DNA of 64,000 nucleotides from Streptomyces sp. NBC_00425. GTDB taxonomy: Bacteria; Actinomycetota; Actinomycetes; Streptomycetales; Streptomycetaceae. Shown here in pieces: positions 53,440 through 61,817 of this stretch (position 1 is the first letter of the stretch; every line of letters starts with the position of its first letter). The notes under the pieces were generated by a model. It did no database searches. It was not told the DNA's origin and saw nothing but the letters and a program-made list of their open reading frames with translations. Location of the stretch: the NCBI RefSeq assembly GCF_036030735.1, contig NZ_CP107928.1:930001-994000 (forward strand), given 5' to 3'. The translations under genes and the position numbers were made by a program.

Positions 53440-55452
53440 ATGCCCTTCAGCCCTTCCGACCGCACGTCGGGTGACGACGCCCCGGCCGTCGGCCCGGCCT
53501 CGCCGCCGGAGGTCCAGGCCGAGGTGCCGGTGCTCGAACCGCCGGGCTGGGCCCTGGCCCAACGGTCGTTGTTCGACCTGCTCGACCACGCCTGGCGCCG
53601 CTTCGCCCGCGACTTCACCGGCCCCGACGGACGCCTGAACTACACGGGCCGGCTCACCACCCGAGACGGTGTGGACGACTTCTACGAGGTGTTCTTCAAC
53701 TGGCCCCAGCTGTACCTGCTCGGCGGCGCGGACGACCTGCTGCCCGCCAGCGAGAAGCACTGGGAGGGCGTGACCCGGCAGCTGACCGAGCTGGACATGC
53801 TGCGCGACGAGTACGAACGCGGCTACGACTGGTTCCACCAGGGCGAGAGCCTGCTCCTGCTCTACTTCCTCTGCATGGCCGCTCCCGACCGTTGGTCCGA
53901 ACGCGCCCTGCGCTTCGCCGAGCTGTACGTCGACCCGGCCAAGGGCAACTACGACCCCGCCCACCGCATCATCACTCGCGCGCACAACGGCAGCGACCCC
54001 GACCGCACGGGCCTGTTCGACGGCGACGTCTACCCCTGGCTCCAGAAGGAGGCCGACACCTACGGGTACCCGCTCGACTGGATCCCCGAGGCCGACGGCG
54101 GCCCGTACCCGCTCTCCGCAGACCCGCGGCTCGGCGCGCAGATGCGCGACCGGATGGGCGTCGGCGACACCGCGCTCAACCTCGGCGCCACCGGTCTGGT
54201 CCTCAACGCCTGGATCCTGACCGGCGACGAGCGCTACCGCGACTGGATCGTCGAGTACGTCGGCGCGTGGCGGGAGCGCACCGAGGCGAACGACGGCGTC
54301 ATCCCCGACAACGTCAGCCCGGACGGAGTCGTCGGCGGCCTCCTTGAAGGCCGCTGGTACGGCGGCCACTACGGCTGGTCCTGGCCGCACGGCTGGCACA
54401 GCATCGGAACCGCGGCCTGTGTGGCGGCGCTCGCGGCGGCCACGGTCACCGGGGACGACGACTTCCTGTCCGTGGTCCGCACCACGCTCGACTCGCTCAT
54501 CGCCCGCGGCAAGGTGATGCCCCACACCGAATCCGACTCCAGCCTGCCCGCCAAGTGGGCGGTCGAACTCGGCCCGGACGCCGACATCCCCACGCTCCAC
54601 GTGCCGTTCCGGCACAACGACACCGGCTGGTTCGACTACAACCCGACCACCCCGCCCGTACCGGTGGCCCTGTGGCACCACTCGGCCTCGGACGCCGACC
54701 GCGAGCGGCTGGAGGACCTGCGCGAGGCCGAGGCGATCGACTGGCGCACCCTGCGGCCGTTCCGCGCCAAGGAGGAGTCCGGGCACGAGAAGGCGTGGTT
54801 CGCCTTCCTCGCCGGCGACGACCCCGGCTACCCCGAGCGCATCCTCGCCACCGCCCAGGCCCAGATCCGCCACCGCCTGCGGCGCATCGACCGCTACCGC
54901 GACCTGGACGTCCCCGAGGCCGACATCCACGTCTGGCAGCAGTCGAACCCCGTCGCCACCGAGGCCCTCGTCCAGCTCACCTGGGGCGGCCCCCAGGTGC
55001 TCTACAACGGCGGCCTCCAGCAGGCCCGGCTGCGCTACCACGACGCCGACGCCCGGCGCGCCGGCCTCCCCCAGGACGTGGCCGCGCTGGTCACCTCCAT
55101 CGACCCCGAGGCCACTACCGTCGAACTCGTCAACCTCGCCCCCGAGACCGGCCGCACGGTGATCGTCCAGGCCGGCGCCTTCGCCGAGCACACCATCACC
55201 GGCGTCCGTTACACCACCTGCGCGGACGACGGCTGGATCGGCGACATGTACGACTACGGCCACACCGAGCCCGTCGTCACCGAGGAAGAACTGTCCTGCG
55301 ACAGCCCCTTCCTGACCGTCCGGCTGCCCGCGTCCACCCGGATCAAGCTCGTCCTGCGGCTCGCCCTGCGCACCCACACCCCCAGCTACCGCACCCCGTT
55401 CGACACCACGGCCGACGAGCCCTGCCCGGGCACGGAGGAGAGCACGGCATGA
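53440..55452 (+). CDS. Large cytoplasmic protein, putative (alpha/alpha)6 glycosidase
   Basis: 670 aa, no signal peptide. Recurrent tandem helical blocks and aromatic-acidic patches (FFNWPQLYLLGGADDLL, RGYDWFHQGESLLLLYFLCMA, DPDRTGLFDGDVYPWLQKEADTYGYPLDWIPEADGGPY, WYGGHYGWSWPHGW) recall alpha/alpha-toroid glycoside hydrolases or lyases, with a C-terminal beta-sandwich (about 535-650). I cannot assign a family with confidence. ATG 53440 has GGAG upstream. It lies between the importer permeases and the rhamnose mutarotase, so an intracellular glycosidase acting on the imported sugar is the best guess. Confidence 0.6.
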   Translation: MPFSPSDRTSGDDAPAVGPASPPEVQAEVPVLEPPGWALAQRSLFDLLDHAWRRFARDFTGPDGRLNYTGRLTTRDGVDDFYEVFFNWPQLYLLGGADDLLPASEKHWEGVTRQLTELDMLRDEYERGYDWFHQGESLLLLYFLCMAAPDRWSERALRFAELYVDPAKGNYDPAHRIITRAHNGSDPDRTGLFDGDVYPWLQKEADTYGYPLDWIPEADGGPYPLSADPRLGAQMRDRMGVGDTALNLGATGLVLNAWILTGDERYRDWIVEYVGAWRERTEANDGVIPDNVSPDGVVGGLLEGRWYGGHYGWSWPHGWHSIGTAACVAALAAATVTGDDDFLSVVRTTLDSLIARGKVMPHTESDSSLPAKWAVELGPDADIPTLHVPFRHNDTGWFDYNPTTPPVPVALWHHSASDADRERLEDLREAEAIDWRTLRPFRAKEESGHEKAWFAFLAGDDPGYPERILATAQAQIRHRLRRIDRYRDLDVPEADIHVWQQSNPVATEALVQLTWGGPQVLYNGGLQQARLRYHDADARRAGLPQDVAALVTSIDPEATTVELVNLAPETGRTVIVQAGAFAEHTITGVRYTTCADDGWIGDMYDYGHTEPVVTEEELSCDSPFLTVRLPASTRIKLVLRLALRTHTPSYRTPFDTTADEPCPGTEESTA

Positions 55453-55796
55453 AGCGCATCGCCCAGACCATCAGACTCCGGCCCGAGCACCGCCAGGAGT
55501 ACCTCGCACTGCACTCCGCCGTGTGGCCCGGCGTCGAAGCGGCCCTGCACCGGGCGCAGATCCGCAACTTCGGCATCTTCCTCCACGGCGACGTCCTGTT
55601 CGCCTACCTCGAGTATCACGGCGACGACTTCGAGGCCGACATGGCCACCCTCGAAGCCGACCCCGAGACGCAGGAGTGGTGGAAGCTCACCGACCCCTGC
55701 CAGGAGCCGTGGCCCGACCGGGGCGGCTCACGTCAGTGGACGGAACTCACCGAGATCTGGCACCTCGACCCGCCCGGCGACGACGCCGCCGCCTGA
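55449..55796 (+). CDS. L-rhamnose mutarotase (RhaM-type)
   Basis: 115 aa, classical RhaM: MKRIAQTIRLRPEHRQEYLALHSAVWPGVEAALHRAQIRNFGIFLHGDVLFAYLEYHG, with the conserved histidine in AVWPGV/LHS and tyrosine pair LEY. The ATG overlaps the previous stop codon by 4 nt (ATGA). It anomerises L-rhamnose or a related 6-deoxysugar for the dehydrogenase at the end of this operon. A second mutarotase of the same fold is encoded in the fucose operon at 32810, but the two are only distantly alike. Confidence 0.92.
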   Translation: MKRIAQTIRLRPEHRQEYLALHSAVWPGVEAALHRAQIRNFGIFLHGDVLFAYLEYHGDDFEADMATLEADPETQEWWKLTDPCQEPWPDRGGSRQWTELTEIWHLDPPGDDAAA

Positions 55797-55832
55797 CAGG
55801 GTCCGCACCGGACGACCGACTTGGAACCCGAC

Positions 55833-56729
55833 GTGATCCCCGACCCCGCCCCGACCCCCGCGCCCACGCTCGTCGACGCCCACCACCACCTGTGGGACCT
55901 CGGCCGACGTCCGCAGCCCTGGCTCGACGACCCCGCCCTGGCATCGATCAGCCGCACCTTCACCCCCGACGACCTGCGCGCCACCGCGACCCGGCCGATC
56001 GCGGGCCGTCAACTGCACCGCACGGTGGTCGTGCAGTGCCTGCCGGACGTGCACGAGACCGAGGACCTGCTCGCCCTCGCGGAGCAGGAGCCGCTGATGG
56101 GAGCCGTGGTCGGCTGGGCGGACCTGACATCGCCGGCGATCGGTGACGATCTGGACCGGCTGCTCGCCGGTCCCGGCGGCTCCCGTCTGCGCTCCCTGCG
56201 CCATCTCGTCCAGGGGGAGACGGACCCCGGTTGGCTGCAACGCCCGGACGTGGAAAGGGGGTTGGCCGCGGTCGACGGTCGCGGTCTGTCCTACGACGTC
56301 CTGGTCCGCAGCCATCAGCTCTATCAGGCGACAGCCCTGGCGGAACGCTTCCCCGACCTACCCCAAGTCCTCAACCACGCGGGCAAGCCGAACATCGCCC
56401 GCGGTGAACTGGCGGACTGGCGGCGCGACGTGCAACGGCTGGCCACGCACCCGCAGGTCGTCTGCAAGCTGTCCGGACTGATCACCGAGGCCGACCACAC
56501 CACGTGGACCACCGCCGACATCCGGCCCGTCTGGGACGCCCTCTTCTCCGCCTTCGGCCCCGACCGGCTGATGTTCGGCTCCGACTGGCCGGTCGCGAAC
56601 CTCGCGGGCGGATGGAACCGCTGGGCGGCCACCGTGGACGACCTGCTCGACGGCTGTGCCGGCAGTGAGGTCGACGCGCTCCTCGCCGGCACGGCGACCG
56701 CCTTCTACCGACTCAACGCCTTCCGCTGA
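55833..56729 (+). CDS. Amidohydrolase-family sugar lactonase (fucono-/rhamnono-lactonase type)
   Basis: 298 aa. COG3618-type TIM-barrel: metal-binding HxH in VDAHHHLWDLG near the start, then CLPDVHETEDLLALAEQEPLMGAVVGWADL, LSYDVLV, NHAGKPN and MFGSDWPVANL, whose late aspartate is catalytic. Such enzymes open L-fucono- or L-rhamnono-lactones formed by sugar dehydrogenases. GTG 55833 is chosen because the product then begins MIPDPAPTPAPTLVDAHHHLW; TTG 55821 is an alternative. It fits between the mutarotase and the alcohol dehydrogenase in the operon. Confidence 0.87.
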   Translation: MIPDPAPTPAPTLVDAHHHLWDLGRRPQPWLDDPALASISRTFTPDDLRATATRPIAGRQLHRTVVVQCLPDVHETEDLLALAEQEPLMGAVVGWADLTSPAIGDDLDRLLAGPGGSRLRSLRHLVQGETDPGWLQRPDVERGLAAVDGRGLSYDVLVRSHQLYQATALAERFPDLPQVLNHAGKPNIARGELADWRRDVQRLATHPQVVCKLSGLITEADHTTWTTADIRPVWDALFSAFGPDRLMFGSDWPVANLAGGWNRWAATVDDLLDGCAGSEVDALLAGTATAFYRLNAFR

Positions 56730-56768
56730 CCGTCGGCGTCCGCGCTGAAGGAAACCCTGGAGTACTCG

Positions 56769-57863
56769 ATGACCACCCTCGCCGTCCGCTACACCGCCGC
56801 CCGCACCCTGGACACCGCGCCCGCCGAGACCTCCCCGCCGGGTCCGGGCGAGGTGGAACTGGCCCCCGCCTTCGTCGGGATCTGCGGCACCGACCTGCAC
56901 ATCTTCCACGGGGACATGGACACCCGGGTCCGCACGCCCGCCGTCCTCGGACACGAGATGTCCGGCCGCATCGTCCGCGTCGGCCCCGACGTCGACGACT
57001 GGCAGCCCGGAGACGCCGTCACCGTCATGCCCCTGCGCTGGGACGACACCCGCCCCGCCTGCCGAGCCGGCCACCAGCACATCTGCCAGCACCTCGACTT
57101 CATCGGCATCGACTCCCCCGGCGCCATGCAACAACGCTGGACCGTCCCCGCCACCACCCTCGTCCGCCTGCCCGACTCCCTCCCCCTCGACCACGCCGCG
57201 CTCGTCGAACCCACCGCCGTCGCCGTCCACGACGTCGCCCGCGCCGCGGTACGCGAGGGCGAGAAGACCGTCGTCGTCGGCGGCGGACCCGTCGGCGTCC
57301 TCATCGCCCTCGTCGCCCGAGCCGCCGGCGCCGACGTCCGCGTGATCGAACTCAGCGCCCACCGACGCGCCCTCGCCGAACAGTCCGGACTCACCGCCTG
57401 GGACCCCACCGCCGCGAACGTGCCCGAACTCGTCCGGGCATGGACCCAGGACGCCGGCGCGGACGTCGCCTTCGAGGTCTCCGGCGCCGCCGCCGGCGTC
57501 GACACCGCCGTCGACGTCCTCGGCGTACGCGGCCGCCTCTGCCTGGTCGCCATCCACCCCAAGCCCCGCGAGATCAACCTCCACCGCTTCTTCTGGCGCG
57601 AACTCACCCTCGTCGGAGCCCGGTTGTACGACCGCGGCGACTTCGAGAAGGCCGTCGCCCTCGTCGCCGACGGCACCGTCCCCGCCGACCTCCTCATCAG
57701 CAAAATCGTGCCCCTCACCGAAGCACCCGCCGCGTTCGAGGCACTCGAAGGCGGCGGCGACGTCATGAAGATCCTCGTCGACTGCACCACCCGGACCACC
57801 CACGCAGACACAGACGCCGGCACAGACGCCGACGCACACGCCACCCGGGGAGCCGCCGTATGA
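56769..57863 (+). CDS. Zinc-type alcohol dehydrogenase, probable sugar 1-dehydrogenase
   Basis: 364 aa MDR-type dehydrogenase: catalytic-zinc ligands in GICGTDLHIFHG (Cys) and GHEMSG (His-Glu), Rossmann motif VVVGGGPVGVLIA. The structural-zinc cluster normally reads C-x2-C-x2-C-x7-C; here the first two Cys are replaced (WDDTRPACRAGHQHIC), so only two of four ligands remain. Likely oxidises a deoxysugar to its lactone for the adjacent lactonase. The coding sequence is extremely C-rich at third positions near its end. ATG 56769, 39 nt after the lactonase. Confidence 0.87.
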   Translation: MTTLAVRYTAARTLDTAPAETSPPGPGEVELAPAFVGICGTDLHIFHGDMDTRVRTPAVLGHEMSGRIVRVGPDVDDWQPGDAVTVMPLRWDDTRPACRAGHQHICQHLDFIGIDSPGAMQQRWTVPATTLVRLPDSLPLDHAALVEPTAVAVHDVARAAVREGEKTVVVGGGPVGVLIALVARAAGADVRVIELSAHRRALAEQSGLTAWDPTAANVPELVRAWTQDAGADVAFEVSGAAAGVDTAVDVLGVRGRLCLVAIHPKPREINLHRFFWRELTLVGARLYDRGDFEKAVALVADGTVPADLLISKIVPLTEAPAAFEALEGGGDVMKILVDCTTRTTHADTDAGTDADAHATRGAAV

Positions 57864-58132
57864 ACGCCACACGAACGCCGACAACCAGCTCTGGCGGGTG
57901 GTGAACGTGGACTGATCCGGCTCCGGTCGACCGCCGGAAGGCCGAAGGCCGAAGGCGCATGGACAGCGAAGCCGCGGGACGGGGCCGCCGACGCCGGTCG
58001 GCAGGCACCGTCCCGCAGCCGTGTCGGACGGCAACAGACGTGCTGCGTAACCGATTTGATGGTGCAACAAGGTGCCGGGCGTCCTGCCCGAGTCATTGCA
58101 CCGGGCGGGCCGGCGCGATCACACTGGCCCGC
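57864..58132. other. Intergenic stretch with a possible lectin-domain remnant
   Basis: About 270 bp. It begins with a 15-codon sense fragment, 57871-57915, reading TNADNQLWRVVNVD-stop, which looks like the last strands of a ricin-type (CBM13) beta-trefoil domain. The rest is non-coding and contains a CGAAGGC triplet repeat (57935-57955). No promoter assigned. Confidence 0.5.
57871..57915 (+). pseudogene. Possible C-terminal remnant of a CBM13 lectin domain
   Basis: In the +1 frame after the dehydrogenase, ACG AAC GCC GAC AAC CAG CTC TGG ... GAC TGA encodes TNADNQLWRVVNVD followed by a stop. NQLW/NQRW near the end of a protein is the hallmark of ricin-type beta-trefoil lectin domains found on secreted Streptomyces glycosidases. 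No matching upstream exists in frame. A deletion scar, in which the rest of a lectin-bearing glycosidase gene was lost from the end of this sugar operon, is plausible. Only 14 residues support it. Confidence 0.35.
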
Positions 58133-59101
58133 ATGGGGGCATGGATCGTGATGTTGAGCGTCTGGGGCGTTTCCTACGCCCTCTACAAAGCAGACGAACA
58201 GAACGACAGGCGACGAACCGAACGGATCAGGGCCGAGGCGGTGGAACGGCACCTGTCGGCCGAACGGCAGCCCGAGGACGCGCGCCCGGGCGGAAAGCCC
58301 TCGCTCGGCACGACCGCGCTGGCCCTGATCGCCTATCACGACGGCTGGGCGCGGGACACCCTCGTCGTCGACATGCTGCTTCACCGCATTCTCAAGCCCG
58401 TGAACCCGTTCGACGCCGTCCACCTGATGGTGCGTCAGTCCAGATCCCGCGGGCGTGCCCCGTCCCCCCAGGCCCTCGCCAGGATGGAGCAGGCATGGAA
58501 CCGTGAGCAACGGATCATCGCCAAGGCGTCCGACGGATCGCACTCCCCCTTGCTCCTCCCGAGCGACAGCGTCGTGGGGGAGCTCCGCCGGGAACTCGTC
58601 GCCAAGGGGTACCTGCGCCCCGCCGACGCCTGGACCATCGAGGTCGAGGTTCCGCCCTGTCTCACCCCGCGCGTCACCGGTGGCGTCATCCTGCTCCTCG
58701 CCGCCCTTCCGGCGTTGTGGTGGGAACCGCAGCACCACGACCTCATGGCCCTGGGAATCATGGGCTTCGTCGTGTCCGTGTTCTGGGGCGGCGCGCTCCT
58801 GCTGCTCGCGGGACGTGCGGACACGACCGAGGCCAAGCTCCCCAGGGCCACGGCACGCGGTGAACAGGCGATCGCCCAGGCCAGGGCGTACTGGGCGGCC
58901 GTGGACCCGGCCGGACGCACCGATCCCTACACACCGGACGAAGCCGTGCGCGCCATGGCCGTGTTCGGCCAGGAGGCGCTCGACCACCTCGCGCGGTCCG
59001 ACTCCACCGTGAAGACCCTGTTCGACGAACGCAAGGCCCACGAGAGGCGGATTCAGGCCGAGTGGGTGCTCCGCCAGCACGGCGAGCGCCCGGGATGGTG
59101 A
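58133..59101 (+). CDS. Membrane protein of unknown function
   Basis: 322 aa from ATG 58133. One N-terminal hydrophobic stretch (MGAWIVMLSVWGVSYALY) and two helices near 185-220 (VTGGVILLLAALPALWWEP and LMALGIMGFVVSVFWGGALLLLAG); the rest is helical and charged. The upstream in-frame extension to 57959 crosses non-coding sequence, so I keep the internal start. It resembles large Streptomyces membrane proteins without a named domain, and I cannot identify a family. Convergent with the GyrB-like gene. Confidence 0.6.
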   Translation: MGAWIVMLSVWGVSYALYKADEQNDRRRTERIRAEAVERHLSAERQPEDARPGGKPSLGTTALALIAYHDGWARDTLVVDMLLHRILKPVNPFDAVHLMVRQSRSRGRAPSPQALARMEQAWNREQRIIAKASDGSHSPLLLPSDSVVGELRRELVAKGYLRPADAWTIEVEVPPCLTPRVTGGVILLLAALPALWWEPQHHDLMALGIMGFVVSVFWGGALLLLAGRADTTEAKLPRATARGEQAIAQARAYWAAVDPAGRTDPYTPDEAVRAMAVFGQEALDHLARSDSTVKTLFDERKAHERRIQAEWVLRQHGERPGW

Positions 59102-59143
59102 GCGCCGGCTCCGGGTGACGCCGACGGGACGGTCCGCCGTTCC

Positions 59144-60307
59144 TCAGTCCCGGTCGGCGCGCCGGTTGATCCCGTCGACGATCCGCGCGGCGTCCTCCGC
59201 GTGCTCGACGAGCCAGGCGCCGACATGTTCCCGGACGGCGTCACGAAGACAGGCGCGCACCTCCGCACCGCCCAGGAGCGTACGGGTGGCGCCCAGGAAC
59301 TCGGGATGGTCGAGCTTCACCGAGACAACGGCCGTGACGCCCTCCAGGATCCCGTCGGCTCCGGCGTCGACGGCGGCCGGCGTCAGCAGCCCGCGGTCGC
59401 GTCCGTACTCCGTGACCGCCGTCGCCAGCCCGTCGCGGAAGCCGTCAAGGTGCGTCCCGCCCTCGAACGTGCGTCGACCGTTGGCGAAGCCGCGCAGGCG
59501 GGCGTCGCGGCCGCACCACAGCAGGGCCACCTCCATCGTCCCCGCCATCCGGGGATCCTCATGCTCGAAGGCGATGACGTTTTCGGCGCAGGAGCAGCCG
59601 GTCTCCGCGTCGAGGGCGGCCACGAAGTCCCTTACCCCCTCGGGGAATCGGAAGCGCACTTCGCGCGTTCCTGCGTCCGGACGGTGGTCGGTCAGTGACA
59701 GCTCCACGCCGCGGTGGAGGAAGGCCACTTGCCGCAGGCGCTCCGCCAGGACGGCGAACGAGTACCGGGTCGTCTCGAAGATCTCAGCGTCGGGCCAGAA
59801 GGCGATGGTCGTGCCCGTCGTGGTGGTGGATCCCACGGCGGCAGGTGGGACGAGAGCCACACCGCGGACGTACTCCTGGGCCCGGCGCACACCCTCCCGC
59901 CGCACCTCGGCCGTGAGCCGGCCCGACAGGGCGTTGACGACGATCAGGCCCGCGTGGAAGTGCCCCACGTACGCGACGTGCCGGCAGGCGGGCTCGCGTC
60001 CGGCCTGATAACGGGTCAGCATCGTTTCCAGGCCCGTGACTTCGCGGTTTTCGTCGCTGTCGAAGGGAAGGCCCGGCCCGTCGTCCTCCACGATCACACC
60101 GCCGTCGGACGTGAGGGTGACGTCGACGCGGCCGCCGGCGGCCAGGACCGCGTTCACCGCCCGGCCCACCGCCTCGAACACCAGTTCATACAGCCCGCGT
60201 TCGCCGGTCGAGCCGACCCACATCCCCGGTCGCTTCCGCACGGCTTCGACACCCTCGAGCACCTCAATACAGGCAGCGTCGTACCGCAGGTCTTCCGCAC
60301 TCGTCAA
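59144..60307 (-). CDS. Truncated, degenerate DNA gyrase B-like ATPase (GHKL and transducer only)
   Basis: 387 aa from a TTG start at 60307 with GGGAGGGG upstream. The GHKL ATPase domain and transducer domain of GyrB are present (RKRPGMWVGSTGERGLYELVFEAVG, GTTIAFWPD, FEGGTHLDGFRDGLA, LEGVTAVVSVKLDHPEFLGATRT), but the TOPRIM and tail domains needed for DNA cleavage and GyrA binding are absent. Key residues are altered: the Mg-binding Asn (E. coli N46) is R49, the ATP-lid HGVG reads FHAG, and the QTK loop reads ATR. The catalytic glutamate (E45) and DDG remain. It is thus likely an ATP-impaired paralogue. Divergent from the RNA-repair operon. Confidence 0.85.
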   Translation of the reverse strand: MTSAEDLRYDAACIEVLEGVEAVRKRPGMWVGSTGERGLYELVFEAVGRAVNAVLAAGGRVDVTLTSDGGVIVEDDGPGLPFDSDENREVTGLETMLTRYQAGREPACRHVAYVGHFHAGLIVVNALSGRLTAEVRREGVRRAQEYVRGVALVPPAAVGSTTTTGTTIAFWPDAEIFETTRYSFAVLAERLRQVAFLHRGVELSLTDHRPDAGTREVRFRFPEGVRDFVAALDAETGCSCAENVIAFEHEDPRMAGTMEVALLWCGRDARLRGFANGRRTFEGGTHLDGFRDGLATAVTEYGRDRGLLTPAAVDAGADGILEGVTAVVSVKLDHPEFLGATRTLLGGAEVRACLRDAVREHVGAWLVEHAEDAARIVDGINRRADRD

Positions 60308-60344
60308 AGCCCCTCCCGTGACTGTCCGACAGACGGCCCCAGCC

Positions 60345-60360
60345 TACGAGAATCCTCGTA
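60345..60360. promoter_or_regulatory. TACGAG-AATC-CTCGTA inverted repeat in the divergent region
   Basis: Perfect 6-bp arms around AATC, 38 nt upstream of the GyrB-like start and about 250 bp upstream of the RNA ligase start. The only clear symmetrical element in this 299-bp divergent region, so it is the leading operator candidate for both genes. No known regulator motif was recognised. Confidence 0.5.
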
Positions 60361-60606
60361 AAACACCAGGTCAGAGTCACTTTCATGAAGCCGCAGGCGG
60401 CCGGTGGGCGCCCTGCGCGGGAGTGGCCGCCCCGGACCGGGCGCAGCGCGCCCGCGGCCTGTTCCGGAGCCCGTGGGAGGCCCTTGCGCCCCCTTCCCGA
60501 GCCAGGCGGAGGGCACCGATTTCACCGATGGCCGGCCGGAGCTAATTGGCTGGTCACCGGCCCTCCCCTCGCGTGACAATCAGCCATCGGCAAGGGGAGG
60601 AACACC

Positions 60607-61815
60607 ATGAGCCAGGTCAACCTGACTCTTCATGAGCTGCTGCCGCCGCAGGAGTTGGCGGCCGCACTCGACGCGGGGCACGTCACACGCAAGCCGCACC
60701 CGGAACTGCCGCTGTCCATCTACACGTACACGCGGGTCTGTCAGTACGAACGGGTGTGGAACCGGGTGACGACACGCTGCCGGGGCCTTGTCGCCGACGA
60801 CGTCACCGGTGAGATCGTCGCGCTGCCGCTGCCCAAGTTCTTCAACGTCGGTGAGCACGAGGCCCGTCAGCCCTACGCTCCCGAACTCCCGGACGAGCCG
60901 TTCGAGGTGTACGAGAAGGTCGACGGCAGCCTGGCGGTGATCTTCCACTACGCCGGGCGGTGGCGGGTCGCGTCCAAGGGCTCGTTCATCAGCACCCAGG
61001 CCACCTGGGCGCAGCGTCTGCTCGACGGGAAGGACACCTCCGGCCTGGTTCCCGGGGTGACCTACCTGGCCGAGGTCCTGTACCCCCAGAACCGGATCGT
61101 CGTCGACTACGGCGAGCGCCGTGACCTGGTGCTGCTGGCCGCGTTCGCCAAGGACGGCACGGAAGTCACCCTGTCCGAGGCCGAGACCCACTGGGGTGAC
61201 ATCGGTTCGGTCGTCACCGTGTGGCCCGCCATGCCGCTCGACGAACTGCTGGCCCTGGCCGAGGGCAACCGGCTTCCCGGCGGCCGGGCGGCCACCGGCA
61301 CCGAGGCCGAGGGGTTCGTGCTGCGCTTCGCATCGGGGGTGCGGGCCAAGGCCAAGCTGGCCGAGTACGTCCGGCTCCACAAGGTCCTCACCGGCGTGAC
61401 CGAGCGGGACGTCTGGCGCGGTCACGGCATCCAGCGGTTCGCGGGGCTGCCCGCCAAGCAGGTGGCCCAGGCGCTCGGCTGCTCGGCCGAGGACGTCGCC
61501 GCGTCCGGGGGCCGGCCGCTGGACGCGCTGCTGGAGCAGGTGCCCGACGAGTTCGACGGCTGGGTGCGCGGTGTCATCGCGGGCATCGAGAAGCAGGTGG
61601 ACGAACGCGAGCGGGCGATCGACGAGGCGTTCCGGTCCCTCGCCCCGCTCGCCGGCGACCGTGGCGCGTTCGCCCGCGCCGTGAGCGCGCTGCCCGACGC
61701 CGCGCTGCGCCCCGCGATGTTCCTGCGCCTGGACGGGCGCCCGACCGGGTTCGTGACGTACCGTTCGGTCCGGCCGGAGGCGTCCGACCCGTTCAAGACC
61801 GACGAGGAGAACTGA
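60607..61815 (+). CDS. T4 Rnl1-type RNA ligase
   Basis: 402 aa. Nucleotidyltransferase motifs in order: I YEKVDGSLAVI, with the adenylated lysine K104; Ia region RVASKGSF; III TYLAEVLYP; IV TEAEGFVLRF; V RAKAKLAEYVRLH. This is the T4 RnlA/Rnl1 pattern and not the DNA-ligase or Rnl2 type; the length is close to that of T4 Rnl1 (374 aa). It seals 3'-OH to 5'-phosphate RNA ends via AMP. ATG 60607 has GGGGAGGAA upstream. It is followed 2 nt later by the end-healing kinase/phosphatase gene. Confidence 0.92.
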   Translation: MSQVNLTLHELLPPQELAAALDAGHVTRKPHPELPLSIYTYTRVCQYERVWNRVTTRCRGLVADDVTGEIVALPLPKFFNVGEHEARQPYAPELPDEPFEVYEKVDGSLAVIFHYAGRWRVASKGSFISTQATWAQRLLDGKDTSGLVPGVTYLAEVLYPQNRIVVDYGERRDLVLLAAFAKDGTEVTLSEAETHWGDIGSVVTVWPAMPLDELLALAEGNRLPGGRAATGTEAEGFVLRFASGVRAKAKLAEYVRLHKVLTGVTERDVWRGHGIQRFAGLPAKQVAQALGCSAEDVAASGGRPLDALLEQVPDEFDGWVRGVIAGIEKQVDERERAIDEAFRSLAPLAGDRGAFARAVSALPDAALRPAMFLRLDGRPTGFVTYRSVRPEASDPFKTDEEN

Positions 61816-61817
61816 CC

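Noticed and set aside
53098..55377. A minus-strand open frame of about 760 codons opposite the putative glycosidase
   Set aside because: Composition is Val/Gly/Arg-rich without motifs; the plus-strand frame has a ribosome site and operon overlap with its neighbour.
59144..60307. Novobiocin-resistant gyrase B (antibiotic resistance gene)
   Set aside because: The protein lacks TOPRIM and tail domains and several ATP-binding residues, so it cannot substitute for GyrB.
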